Of a DNA stretch of 64,000 nucleotides, positions 34,876 through 46,211 are shown piece after piece. The translations under genes were made by a program, and so were the position numbers. The stretch's first letter is position 1, and the number at the start of each line of letters is the position of its first letter. Under the pieces are notes generated by a model. It was not told where the DNA came from and searched no databases. It saw only the letters and a program-made list of their open reading frames with translations. Where the stretch lies: assembly GCA_021234155.1 (NCBI GenBank), contig JAJEKV010000095.1, positions 2,686,372 through 2,750,371 on the forward strand, in the 5' to 3' direction. This DNA comes from Isoetes taiwanensis (lineage: Eukaryota > Streptophyta > Lycopodiopsida > Isoetales > Isoetaceae).

Positions 34876-36690
34876 TTGTGCAACATGCCACCTGAGCTCC
34901 AACATGCCAAGGTTTCTAAAAAAGGCCATCTAGGATCCAACATGCCACCTAGGATCCAACATGCCAAGGTAGCTCAAACATGCCATGTGGGCTCCAACAT
35001 GCCACCTAGGCTCCAGCATGCCAAGGTGGCTCAAACATGCCACCTAGCCTCCAACATGTCACCTAGGCTCAAACATGCCAAGGTGGCTCAAACATTCCAC
35101 GCGCTCCAACATGCCACCTAGGCTCCAACATGCCAAGGTGGCTCAAAACATGCCACGCGGGGCCCTACATGCCACCTAGGCTCCAACATGCCAAGGTGGC
35201 TCAAACATGCCACATGGGCTCCAACATGCCACCTAGGCTCCAACATGCCAAGGTGGCTCAAACATGCCAAGGTGGCTCAAATATGCCACGTGGGCTCCAA
35301 CATGCCACCTAGGCTCCAACATGCCAAGGCGACTCAAACATGCCATGCGGGCTCCAACATGCCACCTCCCAGATGCCAAGGTAGCTCAAACATGCCAAGG
35401 TGGCTCAAACATGCCATGTGGGCTCCAATATGCCAAGGTTTCTCAAACATGCCAGCTAGGCTCCAACATGCCACCTATGATCCAACATGCCAAGGTGGCT
35501 CAAACATGCCACCTAGCCTCCAACATGTCACCTAGGCTCAAACATGCCAAGGTGGCGCAAACATTCCACGCAGCTCCAAGATGTCACATAGGCTCCAACA
35601 TGCCAAGGTGGCTCAAACATGCCACTTGGGCTCCAACATGCCACCTAGGCTCCAACATGCCAATGTGCCTCAAACATGTCACCTAGGCTCCAACATGTCA
35701 AGGTGGCTCAAACATGCCATGCTTGCCACTTAGGCTCCAACCTGCCAAGGTGGCCCAAGCATGTCACCTAGGCACCAACATGCCACCAAAGCTCACATGC
35801 CAAGGTGGCTCGAACATGCCAAGGTGGCTCCAACATGCCAAGGTGGCTCAAACATGCCATGTGGGCTCCTAACATGCCACCTAGGCTCCAACATGCCAAG
35901 GTGGGTCAAACATGCCACCTAGGCTCCGACATACCACCTAGGCTCAAACATGCCAAGGTGTCTCAAACATGCCATGCATGCCAAGGTGGCTCAAACATGC
36001 CACGCGGGCTCCTACATGCCACCTAGGCTCCAACATGCCAAGGTGGCTCAAACATGCCACATGGGCTCCAACATGCCACCTAGGCTCCCACATGCCATCT
36101 AGGCTCAAACATGCCAAGGTGGCTCAAGCATGCCACGCATGCTCCAATATGCTCCAATATGCCACGCATGCTCAAACATGCCAAGGTGGCTCAAACATTC
36201 CACGCGCTCCAACATGCCACCTAGGCTCCAACATGCCAAGGTGGCTCAAATATTCCACGCGCTCCAACATGCCACCTAGGCTCCAACATGCCAAGGTGGC
36301 TCAAACATGCCGTGGGCTCCAACATAACATCTAGGCTCAAACATGCCAAGGTGGCTCAAACATGCCACGGGCTCCAACATGCCAACGTGCCTCAAACATG
36401 CCACGTAGGCTCCAACATGCCAAGGTGGCTCAAACATGCCACGCGGGCTCCAACATGCCACCTAGGCTCCAACATGCCAAGGTGGCTCAAACATGCCTCG
36501 TGGGCTCCAACATGTCATCTAGACTCCAACATGCCACCTAGACTCAAACATGCCAAGTTGGCTCCAACATGCCGTGCAGTCTCCAACATGCCACCTAGGC
36601 TCCAACATGCCAAGGTGTCTCAAACATGCCAAGGTGGCTCAAACATGCCGTGGGCTCAAACATGCCGTGGGCTCAAACATTCTGCAACCA
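34876..36690 (+). repeat. Minisatellite 2, same 19-bp unit as minisatellite 1
   Basis: Roughly 95 units of the CTCAAACATGCCAAGGTGG type in the same orientation as the array at 25.86 kb, with the same three variant endings and the 57-bp higher-order pattern. Some units have internal deletions (ATTCCACGCGCTCC). Open frames are compositional. Confidence 0.95.
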
Positions 36691-36976
36691 TCTCCTAGAA
36701 TTGACTACGAATATGTTGGACATGAGCTACTTTGACGGTTCTTGGAGAAGGGGTGGTCTTCTGCCAACGAAACTTGGTCCCTAGGGTAATGTCGACGTTC
36801 TGAGTCCATTGCGAGAGTTGTCCCTCCATGGCCAGGGCCCTTCGAGAGACGGCCTTTGGGGCGAACTGCTTCCGGAGTGTTTTAAGGGTCCATCTTCTGG
36901 CATCAACACCCTCACTCTACGTGATGACATTATGCAAGATCCTAGTTGAATCTGACTAGGATATGGCCTTCGAAAT
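36691..36976. repeat. Dispersed repeat copy (partner at 32052-32345)
   Basis: Joined directly to the end of minisatellite 2. It ends in a foldback-type arm (TCTTCTGGCATCAACACCC, CTAGTTGAATCTGACTAGG). Confidence 0.65.
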
Positions 36977-37810
36977 GTAAACCCTGTGTGTTGCTAGGTT
37001 ATTGAAGGGTTTACGTTATGGAGGTTGTGTTTGGCTCGGTTGCATTTGGGACATGGTCGAGAAGCTGCAGTTGAAAATGCGAAGCAATAAGAACTGACAG
37101 AATGGGGTTCGGATTTATCCTCCTCCCAGTGTGGCAATTAGAATTCAAGAGCGCCTTTTACAGTAGAAAGATTGTTTGGGATCGTTCGGGATGGCCAATA
37201 TATTCAAACTATGTTATTCAACAACCATAGTTCTATATATATGTTTCGAAATAGTGCACCTAGTTATCTATAAAAACAAGCACATTTCGGCCTCCAAAAC
37301 ATAAACCCTATGTGTTGCTAGGTTATTGTAGGGTTTATGTTATCGAGGTTGAGTTTTGGTCGTTTGCACTTGGGTCATGGTCGAGAAGTTGTAGTTGAAG
37401 ATGCAAAGCAATAGGAACTGCCAGAATGGGGTTTAGATTTATCCTCCTCCCAGTGTGGCAATTAGAAATCAAGAGCGCCTTTTGTAGTAGCAAGATTGTT
37501 TGGGATCGTTCGAGATGGCCGATAGATCCAAACTCTGTTATTTCAGTTGCCATAGCTCTGCATGCATGTTCAGAAATGGTGCACCTAGTTATCTATAAAA
37601 ACAACCACGTTGCGACCTCTGAAACATAAACCCTATGTGGTGCTAGGTTATTGTAGGGTTTACGTTATAGAGATCGAGTTTTGGTCGTTTGCACTTGGGA
37701 CATGGTCGAGAAGTTGCAGTTGAAGACACAAAGCAATAGGAACTGACGAACATGGGTTTGGATCTATTTTCCTCCCATTGTGGCAATTAGAAATCAAGAG
37801 CTAATTGTAT
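36977..37810 (+). repeat. Tandem repeat, 325-bp period, about 2.6 units
   Basis: TAAACCC[T]G/ATGTG...TTGCTAGGTTATTG begins at 36977, 37302 and 37627. Each unit contains GGGTTTA[C/T]GTTAT, CATGGTCGAGAAG and CTCCTCCCAGTGTGGCAATT. The third unit diverges after about 37800. Confidence 0.9.
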
Positions 37811-39666
37811 ACAGATCATCTTAAATAGAAGCGCTCAAAAGAGTTGGAATTATTGACCTTGTCATAATTTCTAATGCATCCTAAAAAATCTAATCATGTG
37901 GCTTGTCTTCCTCTCCCATGCCCACTGAATCATTTTGGGATACACGTATATAAGGTGACACTTCTCAGGTGTGTTAGTTAATATGCATGCTTTGATATGG
38001 ATATGGTTAACCTCCAGGTTGTTTAAGAATAGAATAGAATAGAATAGATTTTTTATCGTCCACGGACACAAATTGGCCTATGGGACCCAAACAAAAAGAG
38101 AGCAGCAAGCGTAAGGCAACCAATCTTTATCCAAATTTATGCAAAAAGGCATCAATTACATGAGGATCCCTAAAGCAAAATGAGGCAGTTGCACTCAGAT
38201 CTGAATATCTTGAGTTGTATTGATCTTGTTCAAATGATTTTTGGAGGAGCAACTATTGAAAAGTTGTAATGAAATGTATGAAAAAATTTGGCTCAATTTG
38301 GATCTGAAATGTCTGAGAAAATCGAGTTCAAAGTTGAAGGAAAATTTGCCAATGCACTACCCTGAAACAAAACAATGTCTGCACACTCAAATGATGATAT
38401 CTTGAGTTTAACTGAACAATTTTGCATGATTTTTGAAAAGACTATCAGAGAAAAGTTGTAGAAACATGTGGGAAAAAAGGATGATGGAGAAAAACGAGTT
38501 TAAAGTGGACCCCAAAATTTTGTCAGTGAACTGTCACAGAAAATCAGCAAGTAGTTTTTGGATCTTGAGCTTGATAAGGGTTTTTTTTGTATAACTTCAA
38601 CTAACACATGTCTGAATATGTCCTAACATGATGTTAACCCTCAACCTGGCTTAACAGTCAAACACAAGAAGCCAACTTGAAACTATGCTCAAGTTGGAGT
38701 TAGAACCTCCAGATCACTTAAGGCGATCAATCTGTCAATAGGATAGCTCAAAAAGCCTAAAAGTTCATATGTTCATACCTTTCCCATTTCTAGAACATGG
38801 TAGCAGTACTCAAATCGAGGTGGCATGCAGAGATAAATTGATTCTTGATTATTGATTACGCATACTGATGGAGAAAAGTGTTAGAAAGCAATGATGAAAA
38901 CCTTGGCCAACAATGGAGTTTTTGAGAAATTCCAAAGCTGAGATGTGCCACAAGGAGTTGTGCTATGGGGCAAGTGGTCAAATTTGTGCACTGATTTGCA
39001 AAAAACGGTCAAGAATAGTCTCAAACAACATGCAAAAGTCTGTAATTATATGAGTTTGGACTGGTTTATTTTGAAAATTTTGAAGCATACAAGTACGAAT
39101 GGTTTCTATGAGAGATTGCAAAATTTGTTCTTTGCAAAAATTATGGAAGATGACATGGCATGTGTATGGTGAGGTGGTAAAGATGAGTGCTAAGGTGGCA
39201 AAAGATGAACGGGTGGAAAAACAAAGAATTCGCCTAGAAGGAAGGAAGGAAGGAAGGAAGAAATTTTTAACGTCCACGGAACCCAAGAGAACTTAAAAAA
39301 AAAACATATTTCTCCATGGTGACATGGCATTCCTTTGGATAGTGTGCTATGTGGCATGATGACTAAGCATTTATGCACTTTAGATAGAAAACGACTAGGC
39401 CAATTAAAAGAAAAGGGAGATTTCTTTAGTGTAATAAGTAGGTAATAATGGCAAGCAAGGTGATGTGGCACCGGAAATGATGAGGTGCTATAAGAGAGAG
39501 AAACCAAACTTCTTTCTTTTTGAAAATGTGACTTTTACAAAAGTTATGGGTGATGACATGGCATGAGCATGCGAGATGGCAACTATGAGTGATGACGTGG
39601 CAAAAGATGAAGGGATAGAAAAATGAAGAATTTGCCTAGGCAATTTGCAACTTGTTAGAAGAAGCA
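37811..39666. other. Stretch without recognised genes; microsatellites and a diverged duplication
   Basis: Microsatellites (AATAG)n near 38030-38049 and (GGAA)n near 39240-39260. A block near 39125-39240 (GATGACATGGCATG..., GTGGCAAAAGATGAA, AAGAATT[C/T]GCCTAG) recurs at 39540-39645. An open frame on the plus strand at 38945-39172 is unrecognised. Confidence 0.5.
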
Positions 39667-42600
39667 TCCTATATTATAATGTTATGCGGTGTTGAATCAC
39701 GCCCTAAATCGGGCGGCTATGATTGACTTACCAGATCGGACGGTCAGCACTAAAAAAAACCTTTCTTCCTTATCGGAGGGCAAAGCCCTTTCTTCGTTAT
39801 TGTAGGGCAAAGCCGTCACGCCATGGCATGGCGAACAGCAATCAATCGAATCCTTCTTAGTCTTCGATCCATAGTTATGGCATGCGGCACCGCCTTGGAG
39901 GAGTGGAGCATGTATTCGACTAAACCTCTGTCTCTTTCAGCTGGATTTGAAGTGTCGTCCTTTCTGAAGTAAGCTAAGCTTTCTTATCTTTTTTTTCTTC
40001 ATTTGTTTTCTATTCCATCTAATATCTTCTTATGCAAAAAAACTTCTGAGTTGTTGCTTCTTCAGATCCGACGGTTTGCATAGATTTGGGTTAGGTTTCG
40101 ACACACAGTAAGTCCCAGTTGCAGATCCGATGAAGCTTACTTGGCGATGCTGGATCTGGGCTTCAGTTGGTTTATCGACTCTGCTATACGAGCATTAGCA
40201 GTCTCTGGCCTCTGAGAGTTTTGCAGTTGAACCACTGGAGGAAGGATTTTCAAAGTCCTGTTGTTGCTGGATGTCTGGTTGAAGTGCTTGATCCTGCATT
40301 TTATCACAGTGATTAAATAGTGTTGGGAAACCTCCGTATCATCTGCTTTGCATTTAAGAAGCGCAAAAAACATGTGATTTGTGAAGGTCCGTTGATGCAG
40401 TTCGGGATTTATCACGTTAGCTCTTTAATTTTGCTTAAGATGCAAACATTAGACATTACCCTCAGGTCGTTTCATAAGCGATCCTGGCCTTCAAACCTGC
40501 AAGCAGTCGCCACAGAAATAAGCTTTAGGGTGAATCAAAGGATTATATATGATACAAAAGCATCAGTTCACATCGCAGGCAATTTAATTGGCGTTCGTAG
40601 GATTCATGCTTCTCAATGGACGTCAGAAAAATATCCTGATAGAATGACGTTCTCTGTTTTTCCATCTCCAAAGGTGCACTGTTGTTTATTTTTGCATATA
40701 ACCAGGTTCGTATTAATCTGGATTTTGAGATTTTATTTTGGAATTGCTATCTCATTTGTTGGTTTATGATATTTGCAGCTATATTATGCTCTTCAAATCT
40801 ACTGAGTTCAATGTCAAGACGTAAGTTGATCCTCTTCTTCTTTTGTACTACGCCAAAATGTATATTTCAATTTAATATGTTAATTGTATGATTATTTCTC
40901 ATATGTACACAAAGATATATCTCATATATTGTGTAGATCGAAGAGGCTTTTCACGAATTACATTTTGCGAGTTGGAAAGAGATGCAGGGTTTTTCAAACT
41001 ACTTGACCCTTCTTATAGGTATGGCGGCAAGGTTTACGAAATTCTATTTTATCTTTGAATATCTGGTGGTGCTCAGTTGAAATTGTTACATTTTTGAGGG
41101 CCTAATTATTGTTTGAACTATACAAGGAAGAGCTATTATGAGCGATATGAACCATAGTCCACATCAACAAAAACATCATGCATTTGGCTCAACAAAAGAA
41201 TTTAAATTATGTCGGGGTTTTAAAACATTGGGATTACCTTTGTGAGAACAACAAAATTTTTGGTAATTTCAAAATTTCTATCGATTTTTTCAACCACTTC
41301 GCAATGTTGCATTGTCAATATGTTCAAAATTGTTAATACATGTGTTTATTGCAGGTAGAGGTTCTTAAATGCTTCATTTCAGTTCCGACTTTGCTTCAAG
41401 TTTGGAAGAAGGATCGCATCACAGAAGGCAAAAAGTAATCTTTGCATAAGGATTTAAATTATGTCAAGGTCTAAGCGTTCAAGGCATTACAATTGATTCT
41501 GATTGTGGCAACAACAAAATTTTAAAGCTTTTGCCTTTGTGGATCTTGGATTCTTGGTTTGCATTGCTTACATAGATCCAGCAACTGTGGGATGCTTTTT
41601 ACAAAATGTGACATTAAGCGATGTTTTTTGTCCTGGTTTTGGTGTAATAGACAGTTAAAGAGTGACCTGTGTTATGGTGTTCAGGTGAATTCTAAGCTTA
41701 TTTCATTGTATTTTTGAAAAGCATTTAACATTTTCATCCTGAACTCTTATGCAATGCAATTATTGTGGCTTATTGTTGTGACACGTGAATCTTATGGAGT
41801 TAAAGCCGTTTTCAATTTGAGTGTAATTGCATTATATTATGGACCTATAGAACTCCCACACATAACACATATGAATTAACTATGCACATGAAAACACTTA
41901 ACAGAGCATTGCATTGCAGAGTATCCAAGCAAGGTTAACTTCATATTTTGCATCTTTTCCGACTTTGCAGTCATCCTTGCTGATATTTCAGAAGGTATGT
42001 AACATGTTGCAAGTGGAGAAATTAATTTCATAGTGTTTATAAATTAATATGGCTTAGTGTGTCCATGATGTCCATATCAGTTCCTTATGGAATTGTATTT
42101 GCTCTAAATATCCTATTTAGAATTCCCGTGTAAGATTTCAAGAGTGTAAAGCTATTTTGGATTGTAATAGCTCTACAATTACAAATTTTAAGACATTTAA
42201 TGGATAGTACTTGATTATGTGCCTGAATACACATAAGGCTTTACCTTTTTGATACACGTCATTCTACTCTACATGGTTGCCATGCCATAAGAAACATTCA
42301 ACTTTGTATAAACCTGCTACTCAAGCCCGGCGACGCTGGGCACCGTTCCAATATTTTATGCTTAGCATGCCACTACAATGTAATAGTTGATGTCCACAAT
42401 AATGCTTGGCCGCATGTAAAACTTATGACAGTACATTCTTCAGAACACAACCAATCAATGGATTCTTGAAACAAATCCAAACACAACCAATCAATGGATT
42501 CTTGAAACAAATCCAACCATATTATCAGGGGCACTTTGCTAAACAATAGAAGCAAACTCTAAAGTCTTGAATGAATTAATGGCACAACATCCACTAACAC

Positions 42601-42717
42601 CAACACAAAGGGAAAGAGGGAGGATCGCAATAGCTAGAGCGACACCTCGATAATATTGCTGCCTTATCATTTACATGTTTCCAACTTATGCCCAGCAACG
42701 CTGGGCACCGTTACTAG
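39667..42717 (+). mobile_element. Helitron-like element H with an inner decayed terminator
   Basis: TCCTATATTATAATGTTATG starts at 39667 after an A; it ends with GCCCAGCAACGCTGGGC (42690-42706) and CTAG 42714-42717 followed by T. At 42325-42351 is an inner, mutated 3' end (GCCCGGCGACGCTGGGC, then CCGTTCCAAT instead of CTAGT), so the last ~366 bp look acquired by read-through. No polypurine tract. It contains an exact-looking 36-bp tandem duplication at 42445-42516. Cargo between is not identified. Confidence 0.8.
40320..40769 (+). CDS. Hypothetical open frame inside Helitron H
   Basis: A 149-codon frame (ICFAFKKRKKHVICEG..., SFHKRSWPSNLQAVATEIS..., FSVFPSPK) followed by a more hydrophobic end that reads like intron translation after a possible donor (AAG|GTGCAC near 40674). 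I do not recognise a family. It may be an exon of a captured gene, given that the sister element D carries one. No start context or partner exon is established. Confidence 0.25.
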   Translation: MLGNLRIICFAFKKRKKHVICEGPLMQFGIYHVSSLILLKMQTLDITLRSFHKRSWPSNLQAVATEISFRVNQRIIYDTKASVHIAGNLIGVRRIHASQWTSEKYPDRMTFSVFPSPKVHCCLFLHITRFVLIWILRFYFGIAISFVGL

Positions 42718-43940
42718 TATTCACCATAATGACATGTCATTTTTTTGGAAGATGTGGCACGCCACGTTATATGACTAACACATAAGCGCCTCCTATTCTT
42801 GCAACGGTCGTATTGCAGAGAGCTCGAGAATTGGATATGATATTTTGTCAAGATTTGCAAGTTTATTGAATTGATGGGTGGATATAAGCTGATCCCGTGC
42901 AGACGGAAGCTCGGTGCTGAGCTATCCTAGAAAATCATTCATCGGAAGTGCAGGGGCCACATTGCTCTATGCGCCAAAAGATCTTAGCCCTCCATCCCGA
43001 TCTTACCTACTAATGTGGAATTTTTTCCCGCTTGCACATCACATTTTTTTGGGTCCACATCAAAACTATTTCTACAACATGTTTCCTAACAACATATTTA
43101 TATTACGTGGAAGTGATATAAACAGCACTATACTCTCGAACAAAACAAGACATTTGTTACAAGACCATCCCTTTGTAATGTGTGCAGTCACAAAACATGG
43201 TTAAAAAACCCAACTAAACCGTTTAACATGAACATAAGCTAACGTCGTAAAAAAAAAGGAACGGCCAAGATGATTTAGGAAATAAATGGTTAAGATTGTG
43301 ATCTTCGTCCTCGCATTCTATTGGCCGAAAATCGAACTATTGTTGTTTATTATTGTTTGTTTCCAGGATTTCTGGCGCCTAAGCTTTGCCGCCGAAATTC
43401 ATGCCCACAGCCTCCCTTCTCCACTGCGGCCAGACCCATTGCGGCCAGATTCGTCTCCACTACGGCCAAATCCATGCTCGGAGGTAAGTTTTAGCAGCCA
43501 CTGCGGCCACTGCAGCCACTGCGGCCAGATGTTTCAGCCTTCAAAACGTCACCAAACAGGTAACGATCTTTCTAAATCTGCCCTTATAGCTTATCCCTTC
43601 CAAATCTCTTCAAAAGCTTTGTGACGGATTTGGTGGTGCTTGTCCAGGGCTTGTCTTGCCTCCAAAGCTTGTTTCATCTCCAATGACTTGTTCCCTGTTT
43701 CAGCCTCCAAAGTTTTGTTCCCCTGTTTCACCTGCATCCTGATGGCAGAAGAAGAGAAGCATTGCCAAAAATTGCAGAGAATTGATACATGGATATTTTC
43801 TCTGTCTCCATCATATTCACATTATATCTGCTTGCCTTGATTGTTTCCAACTTTCTCTCATGGAGTTATTCTTTGCCTTTAATTCAGAGATGTTGCCACA
43901 CATAATTTTTACAGACTGCTCCATGTTTTCCATCATCTTG
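42718..43940. other. Stretch without recognised gene
   Basis: Holds a short cluster of CTGCGGCCA[G/C] repeats near 43420-43530 (CACTGCGGCCAGACC, CATTGCGGCCAGATT, CACTACGGCCAAATC, CACTGCGGCCACTGC). Open frames here are unsupported. Confidence 0.5.
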
Positions 43941-43955
43941 GCCATCTTACTTCTT

Positions 43956-44745
43956 TTTCTTTTTTTTTTTTATAATTTGAAAATTGATCACATTAGTATA
44001 TGGCAAAATACACAGCCGATTCATACAGTTTCTCCAAAATGCACAGGCTTGCACTTTGATCCGAACTACAGTCCCTGTGAGCAGCTATACCAAATGCTCT
44101 GACAACTCAGGCTTAAGCTTCAATATCTTACAAATCGGAGTTAGAAATATGGTACAGGAAAAAACAGAATCAGAGCAAACCATATCAAAAGAAGAGGTGG
44201 TGTTAAAAAACACCATTTTGCAAGATGATGATCTTCACTTTTTAGCAACCCGTTTCGCTCTTTTTGCCGGAGTTGCCTTCTTGGCAGAAACATTCTTAGG
44301 AGCAGGGGTTGGCTTCTTAGCAGATTTGGGCTTTGCAGCCTTGGTGACACTGGAAACCTTTCTAGTTTTTGCAGCAGGAGTTGAGGGGGACTTCTTAGCA
44401 GGAGTTGCAACCTTTTTCACAGCGTTAGGCTTTGGAGTTTTGGCCGAAGAAGCAGCTGCCTTCTTGGGTGCCTTGATTGCAGCCTTCTTAGGAGCTGCCT
44501 TTGGCTTCTTGACCTCCAATTTGGTCGAAGCCTTCTTAACTTTAGCTGGAGCTTTTGCTTTTGGCGGAGTAGCAGCTTCCTTTTTTGCAGCCCCTTCTAC
44601 CTTGGCTTTAGCAGCAGGTTTTTTCAACTCGTCAGAAAGCTTGAAGGAGTTTTTTTACCTTTGTCAGCCTTCCATCCTTGGCCAGATTTCTTAGCTGCAC
44701 AGTCAAGGTCTTTTTGAAATTTGCTGGCAGACCAGTCTTGTATTT
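43956..44745 (-). pseudogene. Histone H1 processed pseudogene
   Basis: Reading the minus strand from 44745: the end of the H1 globular domain (KYKTGLPANFKKTLTVQLR, LAKDGRLTKVK) is followed by a Lys/Ala/Pro-rich tail (KKPAAKAKVEG..., PKAKAPAKVKKAS..., KRAKRVAKK) and a stop at 44235. Linker histone H1 binds nucleosomes at the DNA entry site. The copy lacks the N-terminal part. An extra A in an A-run near 44650 shifts the frame between globular domain and tail. It ends in poly(A) (poly-T at ~43956-43971), has no intron, and is flanked by a perfect 15-bp direct repeat GCCATCTTACTTCTT (43941-43955 and 44746-44760). These are the marks of LINE-mediated retroposition. It cannot make full H1. Confidence 0.93.
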
Positions 44746-44760
44746 GCCATCTTACTTCTT

Positions 44761-45715
44761 GTTGCAGACAGTTCATTACTAATTAGAATACGAATGGTAT
44801 AAGGTCAGTAGTTCTTGTCACATGTTGCTGCATCCCCAATCCATTCTGTATCTCAGCAAGTCCATTCTGCATCCCCGCCAAAACCTCAAACCATGTACAG
44901 ACATCTGCACTTGCATGGTGGGCATGTAAGGAGCCAGATTAACTAGGACAGTTCATAGATAGGGCTGCTTCTGCAATCGATTGCAGTTTAAACCAGACAT
45001 ATAAAATATTCCTAAGGAAAAACTTGCAGGAAGTACAAGATTATTTGGTGGTATTCATGCCTTCTTTGTAGATGGAGGGATCAGCAAAGGTCGTTTGCAG
45101 GTGAGAGATGTAAGTATTTTTGAATGTTTTGAACCTCTGCATCTTTTCTTTATTTGTTCTATATACTAAAGCTTTCTGATCTCCTTTGTGCAGTTCAGAG
45201 GGAAAGGCATAAATGGTGTCATGCAAGTATGGCTTAAAGAACTAATCTGTTACATGTGATTTTCGAGGCTTAAAGAGCCAATCTGTTGCATGTGATTTTC
45301 GAATCTGTACCTCTAATTCAGGTTTGTTAATCTTGTCTATGCGGTGCTTTGTTTTTACTTAAATTTTTCTTTCCTTTGCATGGTAGAACTCAGGAAACAA
45401 TTGAATGAAGGAGCAGTAAAAAATCCTCCTAAAATGGAGATTAAAAGAGCATTTGTGATGCCATGCAATCTGCAATCTGTATACAGTAATACTGGTTGAT
45501 GCAGATGCTAGAACTATGGAGGATGTATCAAACATGGAACACTTACATTGGCTTCTTATCAATGTTCCAGGACCTCGAGACCTCACCTTAGCAGGTAAGA
45601 ATGCACTAGTCCAATGTTCTGGAGTACTTAGATTGAGTGATTAGAAATACTACACAAGTTTAGAAATACTACTAAATTGGATGCTTGTCATCTTTTGTTT
45701 CTTTAGTTAGTAATT
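44761..45715. other. Stretch without recognised gene
   Basis: Short open frames only. A repeated TTAAAGA[A/G]C[C/T]AATCTGTT[A/G]CATGTGATTTTCGA pair lies near 45234 and 45270. Confidence 0.5.
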
Positions 45716-46211
45716 TTTTTTTTTTTTTTGATTGCAAGATATTTTTATTTTATAATAAGTAATAAAGGTACATGTCCCTTAATGGACTGATTTATCATGA
45801 ATGCATAACAGAGGAGTTGGATCACCCCTTTTTAGAGAACATATAGTCTCTTTGTGAACAGATACAACATGATTGATCATAACGCCACTATCCATCCACC
45901 TCATCATGAGAAGACCATGCGCACACAAAGTATTCGTAGAAGCCCCTTGTCTTTCCCACGGACTCAAACTCTTTGTCATACTGGTCCCCATACTTTCTTC
46001 TATGAGCAATTGCCATAAGTGATCGTCAAAGTTGAAATTTCTAGATATTCTCTTACGTAGTCAATCGGGTTTATTTCCCATGACTACTTCACATCTGTGT
46101 CTCCATCGCCCATAAAGCAATGGCCACCAAGGACCTCTTGAGCTTAGATATGTTCAACATTGCTATTCACGGCCATTGCAAGCTGCTCAACGTCCATGCC
46201 TAGGATAGGTG

